A stretch of DNA of 64,000 bases from Demequina maris (GCF_000971155.1 NZ_BBLX01000006.1:62001-126000); one strand, 5' to 3'. Positions 1-8,250 are shown, counted from the stretch's first letter. Translations and numbers: made by a program. Notes: generated from the letters alone by a model not told the origin.

Positions 1-435
1 GTGCTGGAGGACCGCTGGGTGGTGGTGGCGTGGGAGCACAACGAGGAGCTGGGGGAGGCGCTCACGGAGCAGGACCTCGCGCGGCTGCCCTGGGTGCTCG
101 CGATGAACCGCGCCACGCAGTTCACGCCCGCGGTACGGCAGATGCAGACCCTCGGCATCGAGCCGCGGGTGGAGGTGGTCACCCCGAGCTTCGCGACGCT
201 GCCCGCGCTCGTGGCGGGGACCCAGCGACTGGGTCTGCTCCAGGAGCGCCTCGCGCTCGCGGTGCAGTCCCTGCATGGGCTGCGGATCCTCGACTTCCCC
301 GTCCCGGTGCCGCCCATCAAGGACGCCTTCTGGTGGAACGGGATCTACGACTCGGACCCGGGCCACCAGTGGCTCCGGTCCGTGCTCGCGGAGGTCGCGA
401 CGACCTTCGCGGTGATGCCCGGCGACGGCGGCTGA
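1..435 (+). CDS. LysR-family regulator, NahR-like (3' part only)
   Basis: This is the C-terminal 144 residues of a LysR-type regulator. The 5' part, with the winged-helix DNA-binding domain, lies outside the window, so the apparent GTG at base 1 is not a real start. The stretch VVTPSFATLPALVAGTQRLG followed by LLQERLA resembles the effector-binding domain of NahR/NagR/LinR-type activators of aromatic degradation (family knowledge). It ends 46 bp before the convergent extradiol dioxygenase gene, and an inverted repeat of LysR-box form lies beyond that gene, so control of the dioxygenase/hydrolase pair is a reasonable inference. The family is fairly certain; the effector is unknown. Confidence 0.8.
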   Translation: MLEDRWVVVAWEHNEELGEALTEQDLARLPWVLAMNRATQFTPAVRQMQTLGIEPRVEVVTPSFATLPALVAGTQRLGLLQERLALAVQSLHGLRILDFPVPVPPIKDAFWWNGIYDSDPGHQWLRSVLAEVATTFAVMPGDGG

Positions 436-481
436 GCGCGGAGGAGCAGGCCTCGGCCGCCACCGCCGGGTCGTCTGGTGG

Positions 482-1498
482 TCAGCCCCGGCCGTGGGCC
501 GCGTAGGGGTTGAGCAAAGCGTCCTTGATCTCGTCCGGCACGCCCTCCTCGGTGGCCGAGGGGCCGTCCGCGGGCGGGAAGGACTCGGTCATCGACATCG
601 GCATCCGGCTGTTGCGGTAGAAGTTGTTGGAGCCGAGCGACGGCTTCCAGGTCGGCGCGTCCCAGTCGGGGACGTAGTTGCGGTACCCGCCGGTGTTGAG
701 CTCGATGCGCAGGGTCGACGGCTCGCGGTAGTAGAGGAAGTTCTGCTCGCCGATGCCGTGGATCGACGGCCCATACTCGATGTCCGTGCCGTTCTCCATG
801 AGGGTGTCGGCGGCGATGAGCAGCTCCTCGCGCGTGTCGACCCAGAAGGCGTAGTGGTTGACGCGGCCGGCGCGGGACGAGCCGTCGAGGACCACGCCCA
901 GGTCGTGGGACTTCTCGTTGGTGGTGAGCACGGAGAAGACCGAGATCGGGGCCTCGTCGAGCACCGTGCGGGCCATGAAGCGGAAGCCGAGCACGTCGAC
1001 GTACCAGCGCACGAAGCCGTCGACGTCGCTGGTGGCGATCGTGACGTGGTCGAGCTGGCGGGGCGCGCCGGCGAAGCGGCTGCGGCGCGACGGGCGGTCG
1101 GGGTAGATCGAGGCGGCCTCGCCCTCCGCGTGGTGGTGCTCGGCGTCCCAGTGCAGCGTCATCGCGTGGCCCCACGGGCCCACGAACTCGAACGCGCGGC
1201 CGATCGCGTTGCCCTCGACCCAGGCGCCAGCGATGCCCGCCTCCTGGACGCGGCGTGCGGCCTCCTCGAGCGCCTCGGGGCTCGTGGTGCGCCACGCCAT
1301 GGTCGCGAGCGACGGCTCCGGGCCGGGCTTCACCACCACGCTGTAGCGGTAGTAGTCGCCCCAGCAGCGGAGGTAGACGTCGCCGTCGATGCGGTCGACG
1401 ACGGTGAGCCCGACCTGCTCCTCGTAGAACTTCACCGACGCCTCGACATCGGGTGACGTGATCGCCACGTAGGACAGGTGCGACAGGAGTGAGATCAT
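482..1498 (-). CDS. Extradiol (catechol 2,3-type) ring-cleavage dioxygenase, VOC family
   Basis: A 338-residue, two-domain vicinal-oxygen-chelate protein, the usual length of type I extradiol dioxygenases. The catalytic C-terminal domain carries the 2-His-1-Glu iron triad at about His151 (QLDHVTIAT), His215 (VNHYAFWVD) and Glu266 (LRIELNTGG), which matches the spacing of BphC/catechol 2,3-dioxygenases. It should open catecholic rings next to the hydroxyls using Fe(II) and O2 in the cytoplasm. The ATG at 1498 (MISLLSHLSY) has AAAGGA just upstream, so I prefer it to an in-frame start 16 codons earlier. It is divergent from an alpha/beta hydrolase and convergent with a NahR-like regulator, together an aromatic-catabolism module. 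The substrate is not determined. Confidence 0.88.
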   Translation of the reverse strand: MISLLSHLSYVAITSPDVEASVKFYEEQVGLTVVDRIDGDVYLRCWGDYYRYSVVVKPGPEPSLATMAWRTTSPEALEEAARRVQEAGIAGAWVEGNAIGRAFEFVGPWGHAMTLHWDAEHHHAEGEAASIYPDRPSRRSRFAGAPRQLDHVTIATSDVDGFVRWYVDVLGFRFMARTVLDEAPISVFSVLTTNEKSHDLGVVLDGSSRAGRVNHYAFWVDTREELLIAADTLMENGTDIEYGPSIHGIGEQNFLYYREPSTLRIELNTGGYRNYVPDWDAPTWKPSLGSNNFYRNSRMPMSMTESFPPADGPSATEEGVPDEIKDALLNPYAAHGRG

Positions 1499-1587
1499 CG
1501 TCGATCCTTTCGGTACGCCCGGCGTCGTTGCCGGCTCGGGTCCCACTATCGCCAGGGCGCGGGTTATCAGGGAACGCCGATCTGGGT

Positions 1588-1607
1588 ATGCCCTCCATCA
1601 CTGGCAT
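1588..1607. promoter_or_regulatory. Inverted repeat, possible LysR box in divergent promoter region
   Basis: ATGCC (1588-1592), ten bases, then GGCAT (1603-1607) form a perfect dyad in the 238-bp region between the divergent dioxygenase and hydrolase genes. The form (short dyad, roughly T-N11-A spacing) is that expected for LysR-type regulators. Assignment to the regulator at 1-435 is inference. Confidence 0.45.
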
Positions 1608-1736
1608 GGATAGGCGTGCGGGGTGCGTGTCATCACTCGCGCGCATATCCGGCATCGCCAAATTCGACTGTGCGGATGGGTGGGCCTCTCCTAGGGTGGG
1701 CTCGACGCAACGGCGCGAGCGAGGTGTGGAGCCCCC

Positions 1737-2954
1737 ATGTTCATGTACTTCCCGACCAACTACGTGTGGAGCATGGCCGCGGTCGCCGCGCTCAACAACG
1801 GCGGCCTCATCGACGAGGTGGACCGCGCCTGCAAGCCGGTCCTCGAGGCCTCCCGCAACGGCGACGACGTCGGCACCGAGCTGCTCTACGACTCGTGGGC
1901 GGCCGTGGCGGACCGGCTCATCGCCTCGGCCGAGGAGGATGTCGCCCGGGGCCGGCTCATCGGCGCCGGCGACAAGTACTACCGCGCCTCGCTGTACACG
2001 TCGCAGGCGGAGCGGCTCCAGTCGCCCGGCTGGGAGGGGCGCAAGGCGGCCTATCAGAAGTCGATCGACCTGCTCCTGCGGCACGTCGAGCTGTCCGGCG
2101 CGCCGTTCGAGACCGTCGAGATCCCGTACGGCGACGCGAGCCTGCCGGGCTACCTCTATCACGCGGACCCGGCGGCCGTGCCGGAGGGTTCGCTGCCGCC
2201 CGTCATGGTGCAGTGGAACGGGCTCGACTCCACCAAGGAGATGATGTACTACTCGCAGTTCCCGCAGATGCTCGCGCGTCGCGGCATCTCGACCCTCATG
2301 GTCGACACCCCCGGATCGGGCGAGGCGCTGCGCATGCGCGGCCTCACCGCGCGGCACGACACCGAGGTCTGGGCCGCCGCGTGCATCGACTTCCTCGAGA
2401 CCAGGGACGATGTGGACGCGTCGCGCGCGGGCATCGTGGGCTGGTCGCTCGGCGGCTACTACGCCCCCCGCGCCGCGGCGTTCGAGAAGCGCCTGCGTCT
2501 CGTGGTCGCGTGGGGCGCCAACCACGACTGGGCCGCGGTGCAGCGCCGCCGCCTCGACCGCGAGGGCGAGAACCCGGTCCCGCACTACTGGCAGCACGTC
2601 CAGTGGGTGTGGGGCGCGTCGGGCATGGACGACTTCCTCGAGCGCACCAAGGACATGCACCTCGACGGCGTCGTCGAGCACATCTCCGTGCCGTTCCTCA
2701 TCACCCACGGCGCGAACGACCGTCAGATACCGGTGGCGATGGCGCATCGGTCCTTCGAGCAGGCCGTCAACAGCCCCAAGCGGGAGCTCAAGGTCTTCGA
2801 CGAGCCCGAGGGCGGCACCGAGCACATCTCGATCGACCACCTCGCCTACACCGCGGCGTTCGTCGCCGACTGGGTCGCCGAGACCTTCGCGGAGCTCGGC
2901 GCCGCCGACGCCGCGGCGGTGGGGGCGGACGCTCGCGGCGGCGCCGTCGGCTGA
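1737..2954 (+). CDS. Alpha/beta hydrolase, FrsA / 2,6-dihydroxypseudooxynicotine hydrolase-like
   Basis: A 405-residue alpha/beta hydrolase with an N-terminal helical extension (about 1-120) before the core fold. This layout is typical of the C-C bond hydrolases related to 2,6-dihydroxypseudooxynicotine hydrolase and FrsA. The nucleophile elbow GWSLGG puts Ser at about 237; THGAND supplies Asp about 328; EHISIDH supplies the His (363 or 368). It starts at ATG 1737 behind GGTGTGGAG. Divergent from the extradiol dioxygenase, it could cleave a ring-fission product or a related C-C bond; that role is inferred from context and fold only. The family is sure, the substrate not. Confidence 0.8.
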   Translation: MFMYFPTNYVWSMAAVAALNNGGLIDEVDRACKPVLEASRNGDDVGTELLYDSWAAVADRLIASAEEDVARGRLIGAGDKYYRASLYTSQAERLQSPGWEGRKAAYQKSIDLLLRHVELSGAPFETVEIPYGDASLPGYLYHADPAAVPEGSLPPVMVQWNGLDSTKEMMYYSQFPQMLARRGISTLMVDTPGSGEALRMRGLTARHDTEVWAAACIDFLETRDDVDASRAGIVGWSLGGYYAPRAAAFEKRLRLVVAWGANHDWAAVQRRRLDREGENPVPHYWQHVQWVWGASGMDDFLERTKDMHLDGVVEHISVPFLITHGANDRQIPVAMAHRSFEQAVNSPKRELKVFDEPEGGTEHISIDHLAYTAAFVADWVAETFAELGAADAAAVGADARGGAVG

Positions 2955-3242
2955 AGGGCCCGGCTGGCGGCGCGACCGATGCCGTACACTGGTCCGTGCG
3001 AGCAGCCGCTCGCGTGCTCGTCGAGCCCGGCGGACCCGGATTCCGAGCCTCATCAGCGCCAAGGCGTGTATATCTCCGCCAGGACCGCGCATCCGGCCCC
3101 GCCGCCCGACCAGGGCGAGCACCGCATCGTGGTCCACCACATCATCGTCCGTCGGCATCCGCCGCCGGTCATCCACGCACGTCGGCGTCGCCGGCGCAGC
3201 AACACCGACCGCCCCGCGGTCAGCAATACGAAGGACAGCAAT
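2955..3242 (+). promoter_or_regulatory. Upstream region / long leader of the cold-shock gene
   Basis: These 288 bases hold no convincing gene. A -10-like TACACT lies at 2985-2990 without a good -35. If used, the cspA mRNA would have a leader of about 250 nt, as is usual for cold-shock mRNAs that fold in a temperature-dependent way. AAGGA just upstream of the ATG at 3243 is the ribosome binding site. The promoter position is a guess. Confidence 0.35.
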
Positions 3243-3446
3243 ATGGCTACCGGTACCGTCAAGTGGTTCAACCCGGACAAGGGCTTCGGCTTCATCGCCC
3301 CGGACGACGGCTCGGCCGACGTCTTCGCGCACTTCAGCGCGATCAACACCCAGGGTTTCCGCACCCTCGAGGAGAACCAGCGTGTCGAGTTCGACGCCGA
3401 GCGTGGCCCCAAGGGCATGCAGGCCGCGAACATCCGTCCGCTGTAA
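3243..3446 (+). CDS. cspA: Cold-shock protein, CspA family
   Basis: A 67-residue single cold-shock domain beginning [10 protein letters not shown]. It has RNP1 (KGFGFI, about 15-20) and RNP2 (VFAHF, about 30-34), which bind single-stranded RNA/DNA. It acts as an RNA chaperone that melts mRNA structure at low temperature or during growth transitions. An in-frame reading extends 88 codons upstream, but the start is set by AAGGA next to ATG 3243 and by the family's N-terminus. It is monocistronic, with a strong hairpin after the stop. Confidence 0.96.
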   Translation: MATGTVKWFNPDKGFGFIAPDDGSADVFAHFSAINTQGFRTLEENQRVEFDAERGPKGMQAANIRPL

Positions 3447-3462
3447 CCCTCGGCAGACTCGC

Positions 3463-3506
3463 AAGGCCCGTCTCGGCAGCCCACTGGGCTCGCCGGGGCG
3501 GGCCTT
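3463..3506 (+). terminator. Hairpin terminator after the cold-shock gene
   Basis: AAGGCCCG (3463-3470) pairs perfectly with CGGGCCTT (3499-3506), and an inner AGCCC/GGGCT stem extends it. There is no U-tract, which is common for actinobacterial terminators. It begins 17 bases after the cspA stop. Confidence 0.75.
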
Positions 3507-3540
3507 CGCCGTCTCCGGGCTCCCGTCCGGCCCCCGATGC

Positions 3541-3602
3541 GCCCCACTGACACATAGGTGCACGTTTTCGAGCCGAAACGTGTGCTCATGTGTCAGCGGG
3601 GC
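3541..3602. repeat. Large palindrome between convergent csp and por genes
   Basis: Outer arms GCCCC (3541-3545) and GGGGC (3598-3602), then CTGACACAT (3547-3555) against ATGTGTCAG (3588-3596), then an imperfect inner pairing of GCACGTTTTCG with CGAAACGTGTGC. It lies between two converging transcription units, so a bidirectional terminator is the simple explanation. Its AT content and length are odd for this genome. The stretch 3603-3683 is GC-rich with a repeated GGGCGCTCGCGG and no gene. Confidence 0.6.
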
Positions 3603-3683
3603 GCCTGCGGCGCGGGCGCTCGCGGGGCGGGCGCTCGCGGCGCGGGGCGCGGGGCGCGGACCGCCCCCCGCCCCACGAACCGC

Positions 3684-5327
3684 CTACCTGACCTCCGGGA
3701 TCATGTCGATCGCGCCGCACGGGCACTCCTCGGCGCAGATGCCGCAGCCCTTGCAGTAGTCGTAGTCGATCTCGTAGCGCATCCCCGGGCCCAACTTCTT
3801 GATCGCGTCGTCGGGGCACATGCCGAAGCAGTTGTCGCACTCGAAGCACGAGCCGCACGACATGCAGCGCCGCGCCTCGAACACCGCGTGTTCGGCGTCG
3901 AGCCCGGCCAGCACCTCCTCGAAGCCCGTCACACGGCGCGCCGCCTCGAGCTCGGCGCGGTGCTGCTTGGGAGCGTCGGAGTAGTACCAGGGCTGCAGCC
4001 GCTCGGCGGTGGCCTCACGCTGCACCGGCTCGGCCGGCAGCACCCGCGCCGCGAGCCACGCGTCCACCGCCTTCGCCGCGCGGGCCCCGCGCCCGATCGC
4101 GTACGTCGCCGTGCGCGAGCCGGGCGAGACGTCGCCCGCCGCGAACACCCCGTCGCGGCCGGTCATGAGCGTGGTGGGATCCACCTGGACCACGCCGTCC
4201 GCCACGACCACCTCGGGCACGTCGCCGAGCAACGTGAGGTCGGCATCCTGCCCGACCGCGAGCATCACGGTGTCCGCGTCGAGCTCCTCGAACACCCCGG
4301 TCCCGTGCGGCCGCCCGTCCTCGTCGAGCTCCATCCGCTCGATCGTGATCGTCTGCCCCTCGACCTGGGAGATGGTCGACAGCCACTGCACGCGCACGCC
4401 CTCGCCGACCGCGTCCTCGAGCTCCGTCGGGTGGGCCGGCATCTGCTCGCGCGTGCGCCGGTAGACGACTACCGCCTCGGAGGCACCGAGCCGTCGCGCG
4501 GTGCGGGCCGCGTCCATCGCGGTGTTGCCGCCGCCGTAGACCGCGACGCGGCGCCCGAGCAGCGGCGCGTGCCCCGAGGCGACGTCCCTCAGCACGTCGA
4601 TCGCGTCGACGATCTTCGACGCCGCCCCCGCGGGGATGTCGACGTGGTGCGCCACGCCGGCGCCCACCGTCAGCACGACGGCGTCGAACTCCGCCTGCGC
4701 ATCGTCCAGCGAGGTCACCGGCGTGGAGCACTCGATCCGCACGCCCGTGTCCTCGATGCGGCGGATCTCCGCCGCGAGCACGTCGCGCGGCAGCCGGTAC
4801 GCGGGGATGCCGTAGCGCATCATGCCGCCGGGTTCGGCGGCGGCCTCCCGGACCACCACCTCGTGACCGAGCTGGCGCACGTGGTAGGCGGCGGATAGCC
4901 CCGCCGGCCCCGAGCCCACCACCAGCACGCGACGGCCGGACGATGCGGCGGGCGCCGGCAGCGGCCAGCCGCGCTCGAGCGCGGTGTCGCCCAGGAAGCG
5001 CTCGACCGCGTTGATGCCCACCTCCTCGTCCACGTCCGTGCGGTTGCAGGCCGTCTGGCAGGGGTGATAGCAGATGCGTCCCATGACCGCGGGGAACGGG
5101 TTCGCGGCGACGAGCCGGCGCCACGCCGTCTCGAAGCCCGCCTCGCCCTCCTGCGTGGAGCCGAGCCAGCCGCGGATGTCCTCGCCCGACGGGCACCCGA
5201 GCGAGCACGGGGGAGCGAGCTCGACGTAGACGGGCCGCTCGGTGCGCCACGTGCCCGTGTGGTACGCGAGCGACGTGGCCGGACCGGTCGACAGGCCGAG
5301 CGTCGGAGGGGCGTCGTGGCTGGTCAT
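3684..5327 (-). CDS. GltD-like NAD(P)-linked flavoprotein fused to a ferredoxin domain (oxidoreductase subunit)
   Basis: A 547-residue fusion. An N-terminal cysteine-rich helical domain (C41, C45, C86, C90, C94: CSLGC and CYHPCQTAC) resembles the cluster-binding domain of the glutamate synthase small subunit. An FAD site (GSGPAG, about 138-143) and a second dinucleotide motif (VYGGGNTAMD) follow, then a C-terminal ferredoxin segment from about residue 486 with CMSCGSCFECDNC and CKGCGICAEEC. It is the last gene of the por operon and overlaps the beta-subunit gene by ATGA at 5324-5327. It probably passes electrons from the oxidoreductase iron-sulfur chain to NAD(P). It could instead be an independent ferredoxin:NAD(P) reductase; the operon position favours a complex subunit. 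Confidence 0.82.
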   Translation of the reverse strand: MTSHDAPPTLGLSTGPATSLAYHTGTWRTERPVYVELAPPCSLGCPSGEDIRGWLGSTQEGEAGFETAWRRLVAANPFPAVMGRICYHPCQTACNRTDVDEEVGINAVERFLGDTALERGWPLPAPAASSGRRVLVVGSGPAGLSAAYHVRQLGHEVVVREAAAEPGGMMRYGIPAYRLPRDVLAAEIRRIEDTGVRIECSTPVTSLDDAQAEFDAVVLTVGAGVAHHVDIPAGAASKIVDAIDVLRDVASGHAPLLGRRVAVYGGGNTAMDAARTARRLGASEAVVVYRRTREQMPAHPTELEDAVGEGVRVQWLSTISQVEGQTITIERMELDEDGRPHGTGVFEELDADTVMLAVGQDADLTLLGDVPEVVVADGVVQVDPTTLMTGRDGVFAAGDVSPGSRTATYAIGRGARAAKAVDAWLAARVLPAEPVQREATAERLQPWYYSDAPKQHRAELEAARRVTGFEEVLAGLDAEHAVFEARRCMSCGSCFECDNCFGMCPDDAIKKLGPGMRYEIDYDYCKGCGICAEECPCGAIDMIPEVR

Positions 5328-6319
5328 GAGCGCTCTCCCAGGAGGTCGTAGCGGCGGATGTTGGCGTCGGCGAGCGCGCGCCACCGCGCCAGCGCGTCCT
5401 CGCCGCCGGGCTTGAACAGGTGCGCGAAGCGCGCCTGCGGACGCAGGTACTCCTCGACGTCGGCGCGCTCGCGGATGCGCTGCACGTCGGTGAGCTCGCC
5501 CGCGCGCGCCTCGACCACGGGGAAGATCCCCGACTGGACGGCGGCCCGCGACAGCGCGATCGACTGCGACGAGGACGAGCCCCACCCGACCGGGCACGGC
5601 ACCAGCACGTGCAGGTAGCGCGCGCCCCGGATGGACATCGCAGTGCGCACCTTGTGCTCGAGGTCGCGCAGGTCCGCCACCGTCGCCGAGGCGACGTACG
5701 GGATCTCGTGCGCCATCGCGATCTTCACCATCGACTTGCCCTGCCCGAAGGCCTGACCGGGGCTGCGCCCGACCGCCGGGGTGGTCGCGGTGCGGGCCGA
5801 TGCGGGGGTCGCCGACGACCGCTGCACGCCGGTGTTCATGTAGCCCTGGTTGTCGTAGCAGACGTAGAGCACGTCATCGTTGCGCTCGAACATGCCCGAG
5901 ACCGCCGCGAGGCCGATGTCCACGGTCCCGCCGTCGCCGCCCTGGGCGAGGACGCGCACGTCGTCGCGACCCTGCGCGTGCAGCGACGCCGCGATCCCGG
6001 TCGCCACGGCGGCGGCGTTGGCGAACAGCGAGTGGATCCACGGCGGCTTCCACGCGCTCTCGGGGTACAGCGTCGAGAACACCTCGAGGCAGCCGGTCGC
6101 GTTCGCGACCACCAGCTTGCCGTCGGCCGCCTCGACCGCGGTGTCCATGACCCACCGCGCGGCGAGCGCCTCGGCGCAGCCCTGGCATGCGCGGTGCCCC
6201 TTGGTGAGGGACGACGGCCGGTCCGCGTGCGACTGGACCGAGCGCTCCGCATCGTCCAGCAGCCGCCCGCCGACCGCGAGCGTGCCGGTCTGCAGGAACG
6301 GGATGTGCACCGTGGTCAT
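5324..6319 (-). CDS. porB: 2-oxoacid (pyruvate):ferredoxin oxidoreductase, beta (TPP) subunit
   Basis: A 331-residue TPP-binding subunit. CQGC (C45, C48), Cys77 (ATGCLE) and a late Cys (VPCPVGWG) are the four ligands of the proximal [4Fe-4S] cluster. The TPP/Mg motif is GGDGG at about 127-131 with Asn157 (CYDNQGY). With the alpha and gamma subunits it converts a 2-oxoacid plus CoA to acyl-CoA and CO2 and reduces ferredoxin. The 4-base ATGA overlaps with both neighbours (5324-5327 and 6316-6319) indicate translational coupling. Pyruvate is the likeliest substrate by similarity; 2-oxoisovalerate or phenylglyoxylate cannot be excluded. Confidence 0.88.
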   Translation of the reverse strand: MTTVHIPFLQTGTLAVGGRLLDDAERSVQSHADRPSSLTKGHRACQGCAEALAARWVMDTAVEAADGKLVVANATGCLEVFSTLYPESAWKPPWIHSLFANAAAVATGIAASLHAQGRDDVRVLAQGGDGGTVDIGLAAVSGMFERNDDVLYVCYDNQGYMNTGVQRSSATPASARTATTPAVGRSPGQAFGQGKSMVKIAMAHEIPYVASATVADLRDLEHKVRTAMSIRGARYLHVLVPCPVGWGSSSSQSIALSRAAVQSGIFPVVEARAGELTDVQRIRERADVEEYLRPQARFAHLFKPGGEDALARWRALADANIRRYDLLGERS

Positions 6320-7545
6320 CGCGCCACCTCCGTCGCACCGGCGGCCGGCGTGGGTACGCCACCCTCCTTGAGGTCGAGGAACTCGAGCCTCCCCAGCTCG
6401 CCGTCGAGCGCCATGCGCACCGCCTCCTGCAGCGACGCCTCGAGGATGGGCCGACCGCCCAGCCCGGCGACCACCGAGTGCAGCCGCGAGCGGGTGCCGG
6501 CGAGCGCGCGCCCCACGCAGCCGGTGAGCACGCCGCCCGAGCCCAGCTCGAGGGCCCGGTCGATCACCATGACGTGCCGCGAGTCGCCGATAGCCTCGCG
6601 CAGCGCGTCGCCCGGGAACGGCCGGAACGACGAGATGCCGACCAGCCGCACGGGGATCCCCGCCGCGCGCATCGGCTCGAGCGCGGCCTGGAGGGTGCCG
6701 ATCACCGAGCCCATCGCCACCACGACCAGGTCGTCGGACGATGCGGGCGGCGCCATCCGGTCGCGGTCCAGCGTGTCCGGGTCGTAGCGGGCGACGAGCC
6801 CGCCCGCCTCGCGCCCGAAGGCCTCGCGGAAGCGGTCCGACCACGACGCGATCACGCCGGTCGCGTCGAGGAAGCGCAGGTGCTGGAGGTACTTGGTCTC
6901 CGTGAAGGACTCGGGCCCGGCCATCGTGCCGATGGTCGTCGGGTTCTGGATGTCGAGCGCCTGCGTGGGCCGGTACGGCGGGAGGAACGCGTCGATCTGC
7001 TCCGCGGTGGGGAGCTCGACCACGTCGGACGCGTGGGTGAGCACGAAGCCGTCCATGCACACCATCGCGGGCATGCCGAGCTCCTCCGCGGCGGCGAACG
7101 CGATGACGTGGAGGTCGGCGGCCTCCTGGTTGTCGGCGGCGAAGAGCTGCAGCCATCCCGAGTCGCGCATCGCCATGGCGTCGGAGTGGTCGTTCCAGAT
7201 GTTGATGGGCGCGCCCACCGCGCGGTTGGCGACCGTCATGACGATCGGCAGGCCCATGCCGGCGGCGTTGTAGACCGCCTCGGCCATGTAGAGCAGGCCC
7301 TGCGACGCGGTCGCGGTGTAGGCGCGCGAGCCGCCGGCGGAGGCGCCGATCGACACCGACATCGCCGAGAACTCGGACTCCACGTTGACGTACTCGCATT
7401 GTGCGAGCTCGCCCGTGCGGGCCATCACGGACAGCGCCTCGACGATGTGCGTCTGCGGGGAGATCGGGTACGCGCACACCACGCCTGGCCGGCAGCGGGC
7501 CACGGTCCGGGCGACCGCCTGGGAGCCCTCGAGCACCTCGCGCAT
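6316..7545 (-). CDS. porA: 2-oxoacid (pyruvate):ferredoxin oxidoreductase, alpha subunit
   Basis: A 409-residue PorA-type subunit: an N-terminal pyrimidine-binding TPP-family domain (YPISPQTHIVE near residue 26, then EYVNVESEFSAMS, the expected Glu region) and a C-terminal transketolase-C-like domain (VVVAMGSVIGT onward). It pairs with the beta subunit to hold TPP at the interface. GGAGG lies just ahead of ATG 7545, one base beyond the stop of the gamma subunit gene. Length and motif order are standard. The operon gives this aerobic-looking actinobacterium a CoA- and ferredoxin-dependent alternative to the AceE pyruvate dehydrogenase encoded at 34.8-37.5 kb. Confidence 0.9.
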   Translation of the reverse strand: MREVLEGSQAVARTVARCRPGVVCAYPISPQTHIVEALSVMARTGELAQCEYVNVESEFSAMSVSIGASAGGSRAYTATASQGLLYMAEAVYNAAGMGLPIVMTVANRAVGAPINIWNDHSDAMAMRDSGWLQLFAADNQEAADLHVIAFAAAEELGMPAMVCMDGFVLTHASDVVELPTAEQIDAFLPPYRPTQALDIQNPTTIGTMAGPESFTETKYLQHLRFLDATGVIASWSDRFREAFGREAGGLVARYDPDTLDRDRMAPPASSDDLVVVAMGSVIGTLQAALEPMRAAGIPVRLVGISSFRPFPGDALREAIGDSRHVMVIDRALELGSGGVLTGCVGRALAGTRSRLHSVVAGLGGRPILEASLQEAVRMALDGELGRLEFLDLKEGGVPTPAAGATEVAR

Positions 7546-7546
7546 G

Positions 7547-8140
7547 TCATGCCTCCGATCCGGCGGCCGCGGCCACCTCGGCGAGCTCGTCCCTCACGTA
7601 GGCGAAGGCCTCGGCGGCCGCGGCGGCGTTCGCCTCGCCCACCGCGCCCGGGAAGCGTTCGCGGAACACCTGCTGGACCGCGTCGAGGGTGATGTCGTCG
7701 GACGCGGCGGCGTACGCCGCGAGCATCGCGGCGGCGGGCTTCGGCTTGCCCAGGTGCGTCATCGTGATCTGCATGGCGGGGACGGTGAGCACCGTCGCGT
7801 CGGCCTCCTCGGCGCCCGCCTCGGCGCGCACCGCGGTGGCATCGGCGGTGGTGTTGACGATGACGAGGCCGCCCGGGGCGAGGCCCGCGAACGGGCGGTC
7901 GGAGAGCAGCAGCGTCGGGTCCTGGACGAGCACGACGTCCGGCGCGAGCACGGGCTCGCGGGTGCGCAGCGGCACGTCCGCGAAGCGGCAGTACGAGACG
8001 ACGGGTGCGCCTGTGCGCTCCGACCCGAAGGACGGGATCGCCTGCGCCTCATGCCCCGCGAGGAAGCCCGCCCGGGCGAGCATCTCGGCCGCCGTCACCA
8101 CTCCTTGGCCGCCTCGGCCATGGACCCTGACCTGCCTCAT
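7547..8140 (-). CDS. porG: 2-oxoacid (pyruvate):ferredoxin oxidoreductase, gamma subunit
   Basis: A 197-residue gamma subunit starting MRQVRVHGRGGQG; the R-x-x-G-R-G-G-Q-G-V motif is diagnostic of this subunit family. A possible start seven codons upstream is rejected because GGAGG sits seven bases before ATG 8140. It is the first gene of the gamma-alpha-beta-GltD/ferredoxin operon on the minus strand. The separate gamma, alpha and beta chains show the archaeal-type multi-subunit form rather than the single-chain enzyme of clostridia. The upstream 110 bases contain the operon promoter, but I do not see a convincing -35/-10 pair. Confidence 0.88.
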   Translation of the reverse strand: MRQVRVHGRGGQGVVTAAEMLARAGFLAGHEAQAIPSFGSERTGAPVVSYCRFADVPLRTREPVLAPDVVLVQDPTLLLSDRPFAGLAPGGLVIVNTTADATAVRAEAGAEEADATVLTVPAMQITMTHLGKPKPAAAMLAAYAAASDDITLDAVQQVFRERFPGAVGEANAAAAAEAFAYVRDELAEVAAAAGSEA

Positions 8141-8227
8141 GAGAACGCCTCCGCCCGGCACCGCGTCGTGGCCCGGCGCCGGTGACGGGCCACTCCTTCA
8201 CGGTATGCCGGTGGGGGTGTGGCGGTT

Positions 8228-8241
8228 GGGACCGAGGTCCC
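8228..8241 (-). terminator. Short hairpin after the membrane-protein gene
   Basis: GGGAC (8228-8232), loop CGAG, GTCCC (8237-8241), ten bases beyond the minus-strand stop at 8251. It is a short stem without a U-tract, so termination is only likely. Confidence 0.4.
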
Positions 8242-8250
8242 GGACCGATC

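Noticed and set aside
345-3563. A 1072-codon open frame on the minus strand and similar very long frames (12563-16027 minus, 5324-7477 upstream part, 45248-47737 plus)
   Set aside because: These are GC-driven shadow frames, rich in Arg, Ala and His, that run antisense or out of frame to well-recognised genes; no family signature appears in them.
3603-3660. Short direct repeats of GGGCGCTCGCGG that might be a tandem array
   Set aside because: Only two imperfect units in extremely GC-rich, low-complexity sequence; no spacing or copy number typical of a functional array.
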